In this document: piece after piece, positions 1 to 7,512 of the stretch | How positions within the stretch are numbered: the stretch's first letter is position 1 | Layout: each line of letters begins with the position of its first letter | Source of the DNA: Candidatus Cloacimonadota bacterium | GTDB taxonomy: Bacteria; Cloacimonadota; Cloacimonadia; Cloacimonadales; Cloacimonadaceae | Assembly (NCBI GenBank): GCA_023230795.1 | Contig: JALNWR010000071.1 | Span: forward strand, 1 to 12,318 | Reading direction: 5' to 3' | Length of the DNA stretch: 12,318 nucleotides | Notes under the pieces: generated by a model | What the model was told of the DNA's origin: nothing | The model's input: the letters and a program-made list of their open reading frames with translations, nothing else | Databases searched by the model: none | Translations under genes and position numbers: made by a program

Positions 1-1157
1 CTCTCGGCCAATTCTTTGATATATTTGCTGTTATACATGCAGGAGATGCCCGAAGTGCTGGGGTCTCCGATCAGCAAAATGCGGTTTACCCAAGCCGCAG
101 CACTGGGATCGTTTACTATATCCCTTTCATAGCGATAGACCTTGGATAGCACAGTGGCCAATTGATCCACAGTCTCCACCGAGATTCTGCCGATAAATAC
201 ATCTCCCAGCAAATCGTCTCCAGCCAGGAAGGTATAAGGATAGTCCCCTTCTCCGTTGTAGTACGTATAGCTTTCATAAAAAGTGGGTATCTGCGGAGTG
301 TCTCCGATCAGGATCACATAATCCGGGCGGGTATCGGGATTATCATATTGAGCCTGAATATAGTTCTTGATGGCTGTGCTGGATGAACCTGCTATCTGGA
401 CATTGACCAGATTTACCTCATGGCCTTTCATCCTTTTCCAATTCGCAAAGTTCTCTATCAAAGACAGATAAACGGAATTGGAATTATTAGCCCGAATCAT
501 CAGTATCCGGCCATAGCCCTGAGTGGAATTCAGATAACGGTAATCCTCAAAGTTGAGCAGATTGGCGGCATAGATGTTTCTGAAGGCGGGGGAATAGCTA
601 ACATAATCTGCCATATCCGTAACACTGGCTTCATCGGTAAAGCTCACTTCTACTAAGACCTCGTCATACACAGTAAGTTCACTGCTTTTGGCATCCCACT
701 GCACGGGATGGATGCTGAGGCTCAAAATCCGGAAGTCTCTCAGTACAGATATACCGGAGGATTGCACTACAGGCTGGGTTTGTGCGCTATAGTATTTGGA
801 AGGTTCAAACTCGGCCTTACTGCCTTCTTCAAACACAGGTAGAGGATGTATATCTTGCAGCTTTCTCTGGCTGAGAGGCTGCACATTCAAAGTATAAGAG
901 CCTGAGGCAGGCATGATAATGCTGGTGCTAAACACCGGCAATTCCGGAAGACCGGGCTCTGGCGAAGTACTTGCCGAGGCCATCTTGATTGCAGTAAAAT
1001 CTTGCGAGCCTACCTTCTGAGAAGAAAGCTCAAGCTCGGGAGCTGTGAACCTCAAAGTAAGGCTCTCTGCCCGAGACTGCTGTATCCGGACCGGGCTTTC
1101 TGCAAAAACCAGCGTCAAGACGCTAAGTAATACGCACACTAAAATCAGTTGTTTCAT
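1..1157 (-). CDS. Gingipain-like C25 cysteine protease, N-terminal part (cut by window edge)
   Basis: 385 codons are readable from ATG at 1157 to the left edge, with no stop. A signal peptide is seen at residues 1-19 (charged start, hydrophobic core, cleavage after VFA). Residues 20 to about 200 look like the C25 propeptide, including the GLPELP motif at 69-74. From about residue 215 (YGRILMI) the catalytic fold begins, with WKRMKGHEVNLV at 240-251, YVILIGD at 280-286, DVFIGRISVET at 319-329, a YRYERDI segment at 341-347 and LLIGDP at 361-366. This order matches the gingipain core. The catalytic His and Cys of the family lie further downstream and are not in the window. The product should be an exported, self-activated peptidase; a C-terminal sorting domain cannot be assessed. 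AAGGGG a few bases before the ATG is a good ribosome site. The gene lies just beyond a terminator and has a TATAAT box, so it is probably transcribed on its own. Confidence 0.9.
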   Translation of the reverse strand, partial: MKQLILVCVLLSVLTLVFAESPVRIQQSRAESLTLRFTAPELELSSQKVGSQDFTAIKMASASTSPEPGLPELPVFSTSIIMPASGSYTLNVQPLSQRKLQDIHPLPVFEEGSKAEFEPSKYYSAQTQPVVQSSGISVLRDFRILSLSIHPVQWDAKSSELTVYDEVLVEVSFTDEASVTDMADYVSYSPAFRNIYAANLLNFEDYRYLNSTQGYGRILMIRANNSNSVYLSLIENFANWKRMKGHEVNLVNVQIAGSSSTAIKNYIQAQYDNPDTRPDYVILIGDTPQIPTFYESYTYYNGEGDYPYTFLAGDDLLGDVFIGRISVETVDQLATVLSKVYRYERDIVNDPSAAAWVNRILLIGDPSTSGISCMYNSKYIKELAE

Positions 1158-1182
1158 CTATTCCCCTTTGTTGGTAAAATTC

Positions 1183-1188
1183 ATTATA
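1183..1188 (-). promoter_or_regulatory. Possible -10 box for the C25 protease gene
   Basis: The minus strand reads TATAAT here, 25 bases before the protease ATG and just after the U-tract of the preceding terminator. No good -35 hexamer exists at 16-18 bases; that position falls inside the terminator stem and reads roughly GTGCTT. The placement is right for a separate promoter after a terminator, but the evidence is one hexamer in AT-rich DNA. Confidence 0.35.
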
Positions 1189-1191
1189 TGG

Positions 1192-1227
1192 CAAAAAGGG
1201 ACCTGAAGCACCTATGCTCAGGTCCCT
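1192..1227 (-). terminator. Rho-independent terminator of the LVIVD lipoprotein gene
   Basis: On the minus strand a perfect 10-base-pair stem, AGGGACCTGA (1227-1218) with TCAGGTCCCT (1206-1197), is extended by three inner pairs across a bulged base and closed by a 4-base loop. It is followed at once by TTTTTGC. It starts 29 bases after the lipoprotein stop codon. The plus strand has no T-run beyond the stem, so it works in one direction only. Confidence 0.88.
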
Positions 1228-1256
1228 GATATTTAAGTTCTATTGAAATGCTTTAT

Positions 1257-2282
1257 TCATTTATTCATCTTGTAAAAGAACACGCCGTCATCTCTGCTGC
1301 CAATGGCCAATACATCGCCTTTGAACTTGACCGCATTGCTGTAACCAACCTCTGTCATTCGCTGCATCAAGACCGGTTCGGCAGGATTGCTAACATCAAA
1401 TACATAAGCACCACCACCGCCAGATGAAATTGCCACAGTTCCATCATGGTAATCCACTTCGTTGGCGTAGCCGGAGGTATCATACCCCGAAATTCTCACG
1501 GGATTCTGCGGATCGCGTACATCCACAATCTGCAGACCGCCCTGACGGCAGGCCACATAGGCATAGCCATCACGAACCACCAATTTTCGAGCTTCACCGT
1601 ATAAACCCAGATCGCTAACATAGCTACCATCTTCTTTACTGAAAATCCACAAACCACGCTGTTGAGCTGCTCCGTAAATGTAGTTTTCGTCAAAATCCAC
1701 TCCTGAAATTTGCACAGGGAGATTGGTGAGATTCACGCCAAAACCAATCCACAACTCACCATCATAGAGCCTATATATAATGCTGTTTGAAAAACAATAC
1801 GCGGCTTCCATCACGTTTGCTGAGATAGGTGAGGGAATGCTTCTGGCGACAAAATCCCGGATACCCTGAGTATTGCCTATCGCATTTTCGATGATAGTCA
1901 ACGAATCGGGATGGGTAGTATCGATGATCCATATCTCGTCAGTGTCGGTAATCTCATTGAGGAAAAGACGGTTGTGCTCTGGTACCACAGCGAGTCTTCG
2001 GGTCTGCTTGAAAACATTGTAGGTATCCGCAAAGCTAAATTTCATCTCAGTGTACCAATCCAGAGTAAAGTTTTCTAAATCAATTGCACCCAAGCCGCCC
2101 TGATCCAGCGAGACATACATATTCACATCATCGTAAGCAAGCTGCGTGGGATTCCCCACTACAGGGACCACGGCCAGCAGGCTAAGCGCATCCGCGTCCT
2201 GATAAGCTGTGTTTTTTTCAGCACAGCCGGCTATGGTAATAAGAGCCAGCATCAGTATATACCATAAGTACTTTTTCGACAT
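1257..2282 (-). CDS. LVIVD-repeat beta-propeller lipoprotein
   Basis: A 341-residue exported lipoprotein. The N-terminus has two lysines, a hydrophobic stretch and a lipobox ending I-A-G-C, so Cys20 should be lipidated; the next residues, AEKN, give no clear retention signal. The body consists of LVIVD-type repeats, in which a short beta strand ends in I/V-D followed by an Asn/Asp-Pro turn: IWIIDTTHPDSL at 117-128, LQIVDVRDPQNP at 250-261 and AYVFDVSNPAEP at 292-303, with weaker copies at about 64-71 and 210-215. Such repeats are predicted to form a propeller, usually on surface proteins of unknown ligand. Two Met codons are adjacent at 2285 and 2282. GGAGG at 2293-2289 is only 3 bases from the first and 6 from the second, so I chose the second. 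The gene lies 95 bases after hydE with no terminator between, so they may share a transcript, and it ends at a strong terminator. It resembles the propeller at 3747-4679. Its specific function is unknown. Confidence 0.85.
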   Translation of the reverse strand: MSKKYLWYILMLALITIAGCAEKNTAYQDADALSLLAVVPVVGNPTQLAYDDVNMYVSLDQGGLGAIDLENFTLDWYTEMKFSFADTYNVFKQTRRLAVVPEHNRLFLNEITDTDEIWIIDTTHPDSLTIIENAIGNTQGIRDFVARSIPSPISANVMEAAYCFSNSIIYRLYDGELWIGFGVNLTNLPVQISGVDFDENYIYGAAQQRGLWIFSKEDGSYVSDLGLYGEARKLVVRDGYAYVACRQGGLQIVDVRDPQNPVRISGYDTSGYANEVDYHDGTVAISSGGGGAYVFDVSNPAEPVLMQRMTEVGYSNAVKFKGDVLAIGSRDDGVFFYKMNK

Positions 2283-2377
2283 CATGATCCTCCATGTATC
2301 AAACGAGAATTATTTTTTACTTTACTATATGTGCAAAAAGCGTTCCGAAACTGTATAATAATAGTGGAAAAAGACAT

Positions 2378-3424
2378 TTACTGCTTCCTTTTGAAAAAAT
2401 GGAGGCTGTCTCCCCACTCGTCAAAGCCAATGCTCTCGCCGATTGAGGCTATCCTGCGGGAGAGGCAATTGATGCATTGATCCGCATTTTCATCCAGGCA
2501 GGGCTTGCCTTCATAAAGTTGATATCCATCTCGATATTCGGTATTGGTGATATTTGGCATCAAGACGTTTGCGCCGGCTAAAAGTCCCAGTTCCCGGCCT
2601 TCAGGATGCAGAGCCTGCAAGGCTGTGGTGGTGGCAATATTGATATCCTTGAGGGCGATGCGACACACGGCTATCAACTTCAGCCCAAGCTGCAAAGCAA
2701 GCTCCGGATCAAAACTATCTACCAGATGCTTCAGCGGAGTCTTTTGATGCGGAATATAGGGCCCCATACCCAGCATATCCACATCCTCATCAAAGAAAAA
2801 GAGTATATCGTCGGCTATGTCTGCCATGCTTTGTCCGGGCAGGCCGATCATCACTCCGGTTCCCACTTGATAACCTACCTTGCGTAATGACCGCAGGCAT
2901 TTCAAGCGATATTCAAGGCTGTGATCTGCCGGATGAAGTGATTTGTATAGCTCTTGATTTGTAGTCTCAATGCGCAAAAGATACCTGTGCGCACCCGCTT
3001 CAAACCAACGGGCATATACCTCTTCACTCTGCTCTCCCAAACTCAGGGTCATTCCCAGCTTGCCCCCGGAAAGCTCCTTGATGCCAGCAACAAGCTCGGT
3101 GATGAAATCCACCCATGCCTCATCAGTGCGTTCTCCCGCCTGGATTACCAGGCTGCCGTAACGCTGGTCAAAACACCACTTTGCTTCCCGCAGCGCTTCC
3201 TGCATCGATATGGTATAGCGCTTGAAATCCGGGTTACCACTGCGGATGCCGCAATAAAAACAGTTTTTACTGCATATATTGCTCAGCTCGATAATCCCCC
3301 GGAAATAGACCTTGGTTCCTACCTGCTGCTTTTTGATCTCATAAGCTTGTTTATACAGATCATCCAGCTCATCCTGATCTTGCAGGCTAAGCATCCTGAT
3401 CAATTCATTTCTATCTGGTCGCAT
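2378..3424 (-). CDS. hydE: [FeFe]-hydrogenase H-cluster maturation radical SAM enzyme HydE
   Basis: A 348-residue radical SAM protein. The CxxxCxxC cluster motif is CSKNCFYC (Cys51, Cys55, Cys58), preceded by FRGIIELSNI. A second cysteine set near the C-terminus, Cys309-x7-Cys317-x2-Cys320, matches the accessory cluster motif of Thermotoga-type HydE, which is about the same length. GPYIPHQKTPL at 221-231 and GVMIGLPGQS at 190-199 are also typical. HydE acts with HydF and HydG in the cytosol to build the diiron subcluster of [FeFe] hydrogenase. The related methylornithine synthase PylB is the main alternative, but the C-terminal cysteine set and the IPH segment favour HydE. The ATG at 3424 follows AGAGGT by 5 bases. 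No hydF, hydG or hydrogenase gene is in the window. The gene is preceded by a 322-base spacer, so it probably starts a transcript. Confidence 0.93.
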   Translation of the reverse strand: MRPDRNELIRMLSLQDQDELDDLYKQAYEIKKQQVGTKVYFRGIIELSNICSKNCFYCGIRSGNPDFKRYTISMQEALREAKWCFDQRYGSLVIQAGERTDEAWVDFITELVAGIKELSGGKLGMTLSLGEQSEEVYARWFEAGAHRYLLRIETTNQELYKSLHPADHSLEYRLKCLRSLRKVGYQVGTGVMIGLPGQSMADIADDILFFFDEDVDMLGMGPYIPHQKTPLKHLVDSFDPELALQLGLKLIAVCRIALKDINIATTTALQALHPEGRELGLLAGANVLMPNITNTEYRDGYQLYEGKPCLDENADQCINCLSRRIASIGESIGFDEWGDSLHFFKRKQ

Positions 3425-3746
3425 TTATTACCTCTTATCATTACAATTTTTATTCATTGTTTTGCAAATACAAAGCCAAAGCTTGCTAAATTGTAAACTG
3501 GAATCTTTTTGTAGATAAAGTAATCTATCAGCCGGATATAGTCAAGCGAAATCCCGGATTTGCTCACGCTCGATCTCTTCGCTACGAAAAGCGCTTCGCT
3601 TCATGCTTCCCGCCTATGCTTTAGACTTGCTTCTGATTCGGTTTTAACTCGAGATGACTCGAAGCTTCGAGTGAACTCGAGTTAAAAACAAGTTAAAATC
3701 AAATTGAACTTATGGGCGCGCCGGCTTGCTGCGCTTATCTATCTAA
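3425..3746. other. Gene-free spacer between the LVIVD propeller gene and hydE
   Basis: No ORF here has coding character or a ribosome site. The half near hydE (3425-3530) is AT-rich and probably holds its promoter. A TACAAT box (3495-3490, minus strand) is the best -10 candidate but lacks a good -35. The half next to the propeller gene is different: GC-richer, with many short AAGC/GCTT and ACTCGA echoes between 3540 and 3690, the nested palindrome at 3642-3687, and a short CTATCT-rich stretch at 3737-3755 that runs into the propeller stop codon. No A-stem-U terminator is visible for the seven-gene operon that ends at 3747. The composition of 3540-3720 suggests a dispersed intergenic repeat, but one copy cannot prove that. 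Confidence 0.6.
3642..3687. repeat. Nested palindrome (12-bp outer stem around a 16-bp perfect palindrome)
   Basis: TTTTAACTCGAG (3642-3653) pairs exactly with CTCGAGTTAAAA (3676-3687). Between them, flanked by two unpaired 3-base spacers (ATG and GAA), sits the perfect 16-base palindrome ACTCGAAGCTTCGAGT (3657-3672). The core ACTCGA therefore occurs four times in alternating orientation. T-rich bases are on the 5' arm and A-rich bases on the 3' arm on both strands, which is the reverse of an intrinsic terminator. It could be a protein-binding site, a transcript-end structure or part of an intergenic repeat. Confidence 0.75.
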
Positions 3747-4679
3747 CTATCTATACTCATAGATCATCCAGCCGTCTTTGCCCATGGCGATATAGATATA
3801 ATCGTTTCCCAGAGCAATACCGATAGCGGCGGCCGGGGGATAAAAGGTATTGATATCGCTGATGCGATTTGGCACGGAAATATCCAGTATTTTCACGCCG
3901 CCTTGCCCCAGAGCTACAAAAAGACGGTTATCTTTCACAGCCAGGGCCTGAATCACGTTAAAAAATGGCATTTGGGTAACCAGGACAGGGCTGTCCGGAT
4001 CGCGCACCGAAAGCACCAGTATCTCTTTGCCGGCAGCGACATATACATATTCACCGTATTTAACGAGCTTTGTGGCATTTGGAATCTGGTAATTTGTGGC
4101 GATGCTCAGGGGGAAGTTTTGATTGCTGATATCCACGGTTACAAAGCCAAAATCGTTGAGCGCATAGATGTAAGGATACTGTGCCACAAAGTCTTTGATC
4201 CCCCATTTTTCGGAGAAATTGGACATCAGCTCTGTGGATACGCCTCCTCCGACATCGATGATATCTATGCCCCGATAGCGGTCTGCCACATAGAGCGTGG
4301 AGCCTTCCCGGGTGATGTTGTCACCAATCACGGTATCGATGAAATAGATGCGGCCATACATATTTAGAGAATCGATGATGCTCACGCTATTGGCCGGTTC
4401 ATGGCTGGATAGATAGATGCGGTTACCCGTTTGAAAATTCACATCTTCTATGCGGTATTCGGATAAATAGGAAGCTTCCAATCTGGGCTGCCAGGCATTG
4501 AAGGTGCTATAGACCCAGAGTTGGTTGAGATTGTGCGTCAAGACTTGCGAATCCGCCACCTGGATATGGTTTGCCTCTACACCTTTGACATGGCCCAAAG
4601 GGTATAGAAAGCGATTTTCCACCGCTTTAGCGCCTATCATGAACAGCGCTATCAAGATTATGAGTATCAGGCGTTTCAT
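3747..4679 (-). CDS. Secreted LVIVD-repeat beta-propeller protein
   Basis: A 310-residue protein with a signal peptide at 1-19 (MKRL start, hydrophobic core, AKA cleavage before VENRF) and no lipobox Cys. It should therefore be periplasmic or secreted rather than lipid-anchored. Repeats of the LVIVD type are visible at 137-145 (GIDIIDVGG), 179-190 (FVTVDISNQNFP), 220-231 (ILVLSVRDPDSP) and 262-272 (VKILDISVPNR). Each is preceded by a strand such as YVYVAAG, LFVALGQGG or YIYIAMGKDG, giving a propeller-like series. It resembles the lipoprotein at 1257-2282, including a final strand ending in an aromatic-rich tail, so the two are probably paralogues. GGGAGG lies 4 bases before the ATG. The gene starts 13 bases after the MoxR stop codon and is the last of the seven-gene run. 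Ligand and role are unknown; its position suggests it may be a client or partner of the MoxR ATPase, which is inference. Confidence 0.82.
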   Translation of the reverse strand: MKRLILIILIALFMIGAKAVENRFLYPLGHVKGVEANHIQVADSQVLTHNLNQLWVYSTFNAWQPRLEASYLSEYRIEDVNFQTGNRIYLSSHEPANSVSIIDSLNMYGRIYFIDTVIGDNITREGSTLYVADRYRGIDIIDVGGGVSTELMSNFSEKWGIKDFVAQYPYIYALNDFGFVTVDISNQNFPLSIATNYQIPNATKLVKYGEYVYVAAGKEILVLSVRDPDSPVLVTQMPFFNVIQALAVKDNRLFVALGQGGVKILDISVPNRISDINTFYPPAAAIGIALGNDYIYIAMGKDGWMIYEYR

Positions 4680-4692
4680 TTAGCCTCCCAGT

Positions 4693-5676
4693 TTAGCTTT
4701 TCCCTTTTAGCAAGAGTGCTACTATATCTGCGGAACTGATGCCTTCTGCTTCTGCCGCAAAAGACAGCAGTATCCTGTGTTTCAAGACTAACGGGGCCAC
4801 TGTGCGAACATCCTCTTCGGAAGGGCTCAGTCTGCCCTGCATCGCAGCCACAGCCTTGGCTCCCAGTACCAGGTATTGAGATGCCCGAGGGCCGGCTCCC
4901 CAGCTCACCCACCGCTGAATTTCAGGGTCTGCATCTTCTGTATTTGGCCGGCTGGAACGGACCAGGTCAACAGCGTATTTTACCACATGTTCGCTGGCTG
5001 GCAATTGGCGAATTGCGCTTTGCAAAGCAAGAATTTCCCGGGCTCCCAGATGGGCTTTGATCTCGGGCAGGCTCCCGCCTGTGGTGCTTTCCACTATCTT
5101 CAGCTCTTCTTCATAGCCGGGGTAATCGATATTGATGTAAAACATAAATCTATCCAACTGGGCTTCCGGAAGCGGATAAGTACCTTCTTGCTCGATGGGA
5201 TTTTGGGTCGCCATCACTATGAATGGTTTATCCAGCTGCCAGGTCTTATTACCGCTGGTAATAGTATATTCCTGCATGGCTTGTAACAATGCAGATTGAG
5301 TTTTGGGTGGCGTCCGGTTGATTTCATCGGCCAGAATGATATTGGCAAATACCGGGCCTTTGAGGTATTGAAAGCTCCTGGCACCAGTCTTTTGATCCGA
5401 AACCAGGATGTCTGAACCGGTGATATCCGAGGGCATCAAATCCGGAGTAAACTGGATGCGGGAAAAACTCAGAGACAGGCTCTGCGCCAGAGATGAAATC
5501 ATCAAAGTTTTGGCCAAACCGGGCACTCCCTCTATCAAGACATGACCATTGGCAAAGAGTGCGGTCAAGACCTGGTCTATAATCTTATCCTGTCCTACTA
5601 TTACTTTTGCAATTTCGGCTTTCAGTCCCTGTACGGACTTGCTGAGTTTCTGTATCTGATCAATCAGATTTTCCAT
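4693..5676 (-). CDS. MoxR-family AAA+ ATPase
   Basis: A 327-residue cytosolic AAA+ ATPase of normal MoxR length. Walker A is GVPGLAKT (50-57), Walker B IILADE (113-118) followed by INRTPPKTQSALLQAMQE, sensor 1 ATQNP (156-160), the arginine-finger region LPEAQLDRF (169-177), and the lid signature GAGPRASQ (260-267). All key residues are present, so it should be an active hexameric ATPase. MoxR proteins usually work as chaperones for VWA-domain partners and sit beside DUF58 and VWA genes. None is seen here: the neighbours are a YbhN-like membrane protein upstream (17-base overlap) and a secreted LVIVD propeller downstream. AAAGGAGAG, inside the upstream gene, is the ribosome site for ATG at 5676. 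The operon position ties expression to the upstream lipid-type genes, but the substrate is unknown. Confidence 0.93.
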   Translation of the reverse strand: MENLIDQIQKLSKSVQGLKAEIAKVIVGQDKIIDQVLTALFANGHVLIEGVPGLAKTLMISSLAQSLSLSFSRIQFTPDLMPSDITGSDILVSDQKTGARSFQYLKGPVFANIILADEINRTPPKTQSALLQAMQEYTITSGNKTWQLDKPFIVMATQNPIEQEGTYPLPEAQLDRFMFYINIDYPGYEEELKIVESTTGGSLPEIKAHLGAREILALQSAIRQLPASEHVVKYAVDLVRSSRPNTEDADPEIQRWVSWGAGPRASQYLVLGAKAVAAMQGRLSPSEEDVRTVAPLVLKHRILLSFAAEAEGISSADIVALLLKGKS

Positions 5677-6673
5677 CTATTTTCTCTCCTTTAAATATCA
5701 TGTGAATCACCTCGTAACCCGAGATGGCAAAGGCCACACCACCCACCACTCCCATCAAGATTGCAGTGAGAATGTGTGCGAATGCCATGATCGCAGAGGC
5801 ACTGGACTTTGTCAAACTAAATCCTAAACTAAAGACTATGATCATCATCCATTCGTTGCTGCCCAATTGCGCTGGAGGCTGTGGCAGAGCGTAACTGAGA
5901 TTGATAAGAGTATAACCAAAAAGCACCAGCAGGAAACTGAAATCTATGCCAAAAGCTTCGAAGATCAGATAAAAATATATCCCGTCCAGCAGGATTCCCA
6001 GAGCCGTAAGCAGCGTAGCCAAAATCAGCTTGCCGGGATGATGCTCAAAGAGATTGAGCCCTTCTATCAAGAGCTGGATAAAGCCACGCACTTTCTCTCT
6101 GAATCTAACCGGCACTACCATGAGCGGTAGCGATAGCCAGGTCAAGACCTTCTGTGGATACCAGGCCGCCAATAGCAACAGCCCCACTGAGAGCACAAAT
6201 ACTATCGCCAAAAGTGCAAGCAGCACCCAGAGTCCCGCACTGATCTCTATCGCCAAAAAGGGAATGAGGATGAGCACCGCTACTATGGCCAGAGTGTCAA
6301 AGGTTTTATCTATGATTATAGAAGGCAGGCTGCTGACTATGCTATGGCCATGATTGCGCTTTACAAACCATGCCCTTACCAGCTCTCCGGCCCGGATCGG
6401 GATCAGATAATTCAGCAGGTTTCCCGCCATCGCATAAAACCAGGTATCGTAAACAGGGATGCGATAGCTCTGAGACAAGAGGATGTTCCAGCGCACCGAC
6501 CTCACAAAGTAGGCCGCCAGATAAGCAGTCGCAGCCAGGAACACATGAAACGGGGAAAGCTCTGTGAAGTATCCTTTAAGCTCTGATATGGGTACGTAAT
6601 TCAGCCATAAAAGTATGAGCCCCAGCCCGATGATACTGCCGAAAATGAGGAAAAGGAGGCTGCGCTTGTTCAC
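5660..6673 (-). CDS. YbhN/MprF-type multi-pass membrane protein (LPG_synthase_TM family, UPF0104)
   Basis: A 337-residue integral membrane protein with about seven to eight hydrophobic segments, beginning with a basic NKRS followed by a helix at about 5-25. Family marks are YFVRSVRWNILL (55-66), the conserved IPIRAGELVR (91-100) and ALPQPPAQLGSNEW (262-275). This family is related to the flippase part of MprF and to HpnL; members are thought to move or present lipids, but no reaction can be assigned. I chose GTG at 6673 because it overlaps the upstream stop as GTGA and gives a standard positively charged N-terminus. TTG at 6706 would add 11 residues. Neither start has a clear Shine-Dalgarno sequence, so translation is probably coupled to the methyltransferase gene. 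The C-terminus overlaps the MoxR start by 17 bases. Confidence 0.85.
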   Translation of the reverse strand: MNKRSLLFLIFGSIIGLGLILLWLNYVPISELKGYFTELSPFHVFLAATAYLAAYFVRSVRWNILLSQSYRIPVYDTWFYAMAGNLLNYLIPIRAGELVRAWFVKRNHGHSIVSSLPSIIIDKTFDTLAIVAVLILIPFLAIEISAGLWVLLALLAIVFVLSVGLLLLAAWYPQKVLTWLSLPLMVVPVRFREKVRGFIQLLIEGLNLFEHHPGKLILATLLTALGILLDGIYFYLIFEAFGIDFSFLLVLFGYTLINLSYALPQPPAQLGSNEWMMIIVFSLGFSLTKSSASAIMAFAHILTAILMGVVGGVAFAISGYEVIHMIFKGEKIDGKSD

Positions 6674-7512
6674 GGCTGGAAATGCATAAAGTAATGATGC
6701 GCCCAAATGCGTTTGAAAAACCGGGGTGCAAGCAGTTCAAAGGGATATAGCCGCAGCATGCGCCGCTCAAAATCGGGGTCTTTCCCCTGGTAATACGGCA
6801 TTATCGATAGCGGATTCTCCGGCTGTTTTTTCGGCTGTTCACACGTCGTAATATTCTTTCTTAGCTTCTGCGAAATGAAGTCCTCTTTACTCATGCCGAT
6901 ATCAGGCCAGGGCGGGCAATCTATATAGCCCTGTTTCACTATACTCCAGCCCTGTCTCCGCATCAGCCACGCTATACTCCGGGGATCGATATGCTGAGGA
7001 TATAGCTCGGGATACTCTTCCGGGCTGTAACCCTTCAGCTGTCCCTTAAAGCCTATTCCATCGCGGTTTGGCACACAGATCAGGATGTCCTTTCTGATCA
7101 CCCGGCAAAGCTCTGTGATGAACTTTGGCAGACTATGCACAAACCACAGCGCCGAGAAGTTAAAGCCAAAATCAACTGATTTATCGGGATAATCCAGCTT
7201 GGTATATCTGGGATTGAGCCTGATCTGCAGAGGCAGATCCAGCTGCTGCCAGCTCTTGCGAATGAGGGCAGCCCGCTGGGGATCGTGGTCTTCCAACATC
7301 ACCTGGCAGCCACTTTGCGCCAGGGCTGCAAGATTTATCCCCGAGATTCCGGTAAAACCAAAACAGGGAGTCTCCAAAGCATTTTCATAGTCTCCCGCCT
7401 CGTACAGCCGCATAATGAGGCGGTTCAAGATGATGCGTTCATAAGATGAGCCCAAACCTTCATGGGCTACGGGATAGTAGTCCTGCCAGCTATTGATGAT
7501 CGGGATCGCCAT
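6670..7512 (-). CDS. Class I SAM-dependent methyltransferase
   Basis: A 280-residue cytosolic protein with a Methyltransf_11-like core. The first strand and glycine loop are ALETPCFGFTGISGINLAAL (45-64), then an acidic second strand VMLEDHDP (71-78), YPDKSVDFGFNFSALWFVHS (108-127) for the post-motif region, and LCRVIRKDILICVPNRDG (135-152) for the fourth strand and following turn. The glycine loop is degenerate compared with the usual E/D-x-G-x-G-x-G: it reads F-T-G-I-S-G. The C-terminal third is Lys/Arg/Pro-rich and unassigned, with CPPWPDIGMSKEDF as a possible substrate-side element. The start at 7512 forms a TAATG junction with the upstream SDR stop and has GGGG five to eight bases before it. 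A longer reading frame from 7623 would lie inside the SDR gene and has no such support. The substrate is unknown; the context suggests a lipid or lipid-linked sugar. Confidence 0.8.
   Translation of the reverse strand: MAIPIINSWQDYYPVAHEGLGSSYERIILNRLIMRLYEAGDYENALETPCFGFTGISGINLAALAQSGCQVMLEDHDPQRAALIRKSWQQLDLPLQIRLNPRYTKLDYPDKSVDFGFNFSALWFVHSLPKFITELCRVIRKDILICVPNRDGIGFKGQLKGYSPEEYPELYPQHIDPRSIAWLMRRQGWSIVKQGYIDCPPWPDIGMSKEDFISQKLRKNITTCEQPKKQPENPLSIMPYYQGKDPDFERRMLRLYPFELLAPRFFKRIWAHHYFMHFQP

Noticed and set aside
2324..2352. Promoter for the LVIVD lipoprotein (TATAGT box)
   Set aside because: No acceptable -35 is found at 16-18 bases, and co-transcription with hydE is equally possible, so it is not listed as a feature.
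2954..3496. A 180-codon open frame on the plus strand
   Set aside because: It is antisense to hydE, which has full family motifs and a ribosome site; the plus-strand protein has no recognisable domain.
3642..3690. CRISPR-like or terminator reading of the ACTCGA repeats
   Set aside because: There are no regularly spaced direct repeats with unique spacers, and the stem has U on the 5' side and A on the 3' side, opposite to an intrinsic terminator.
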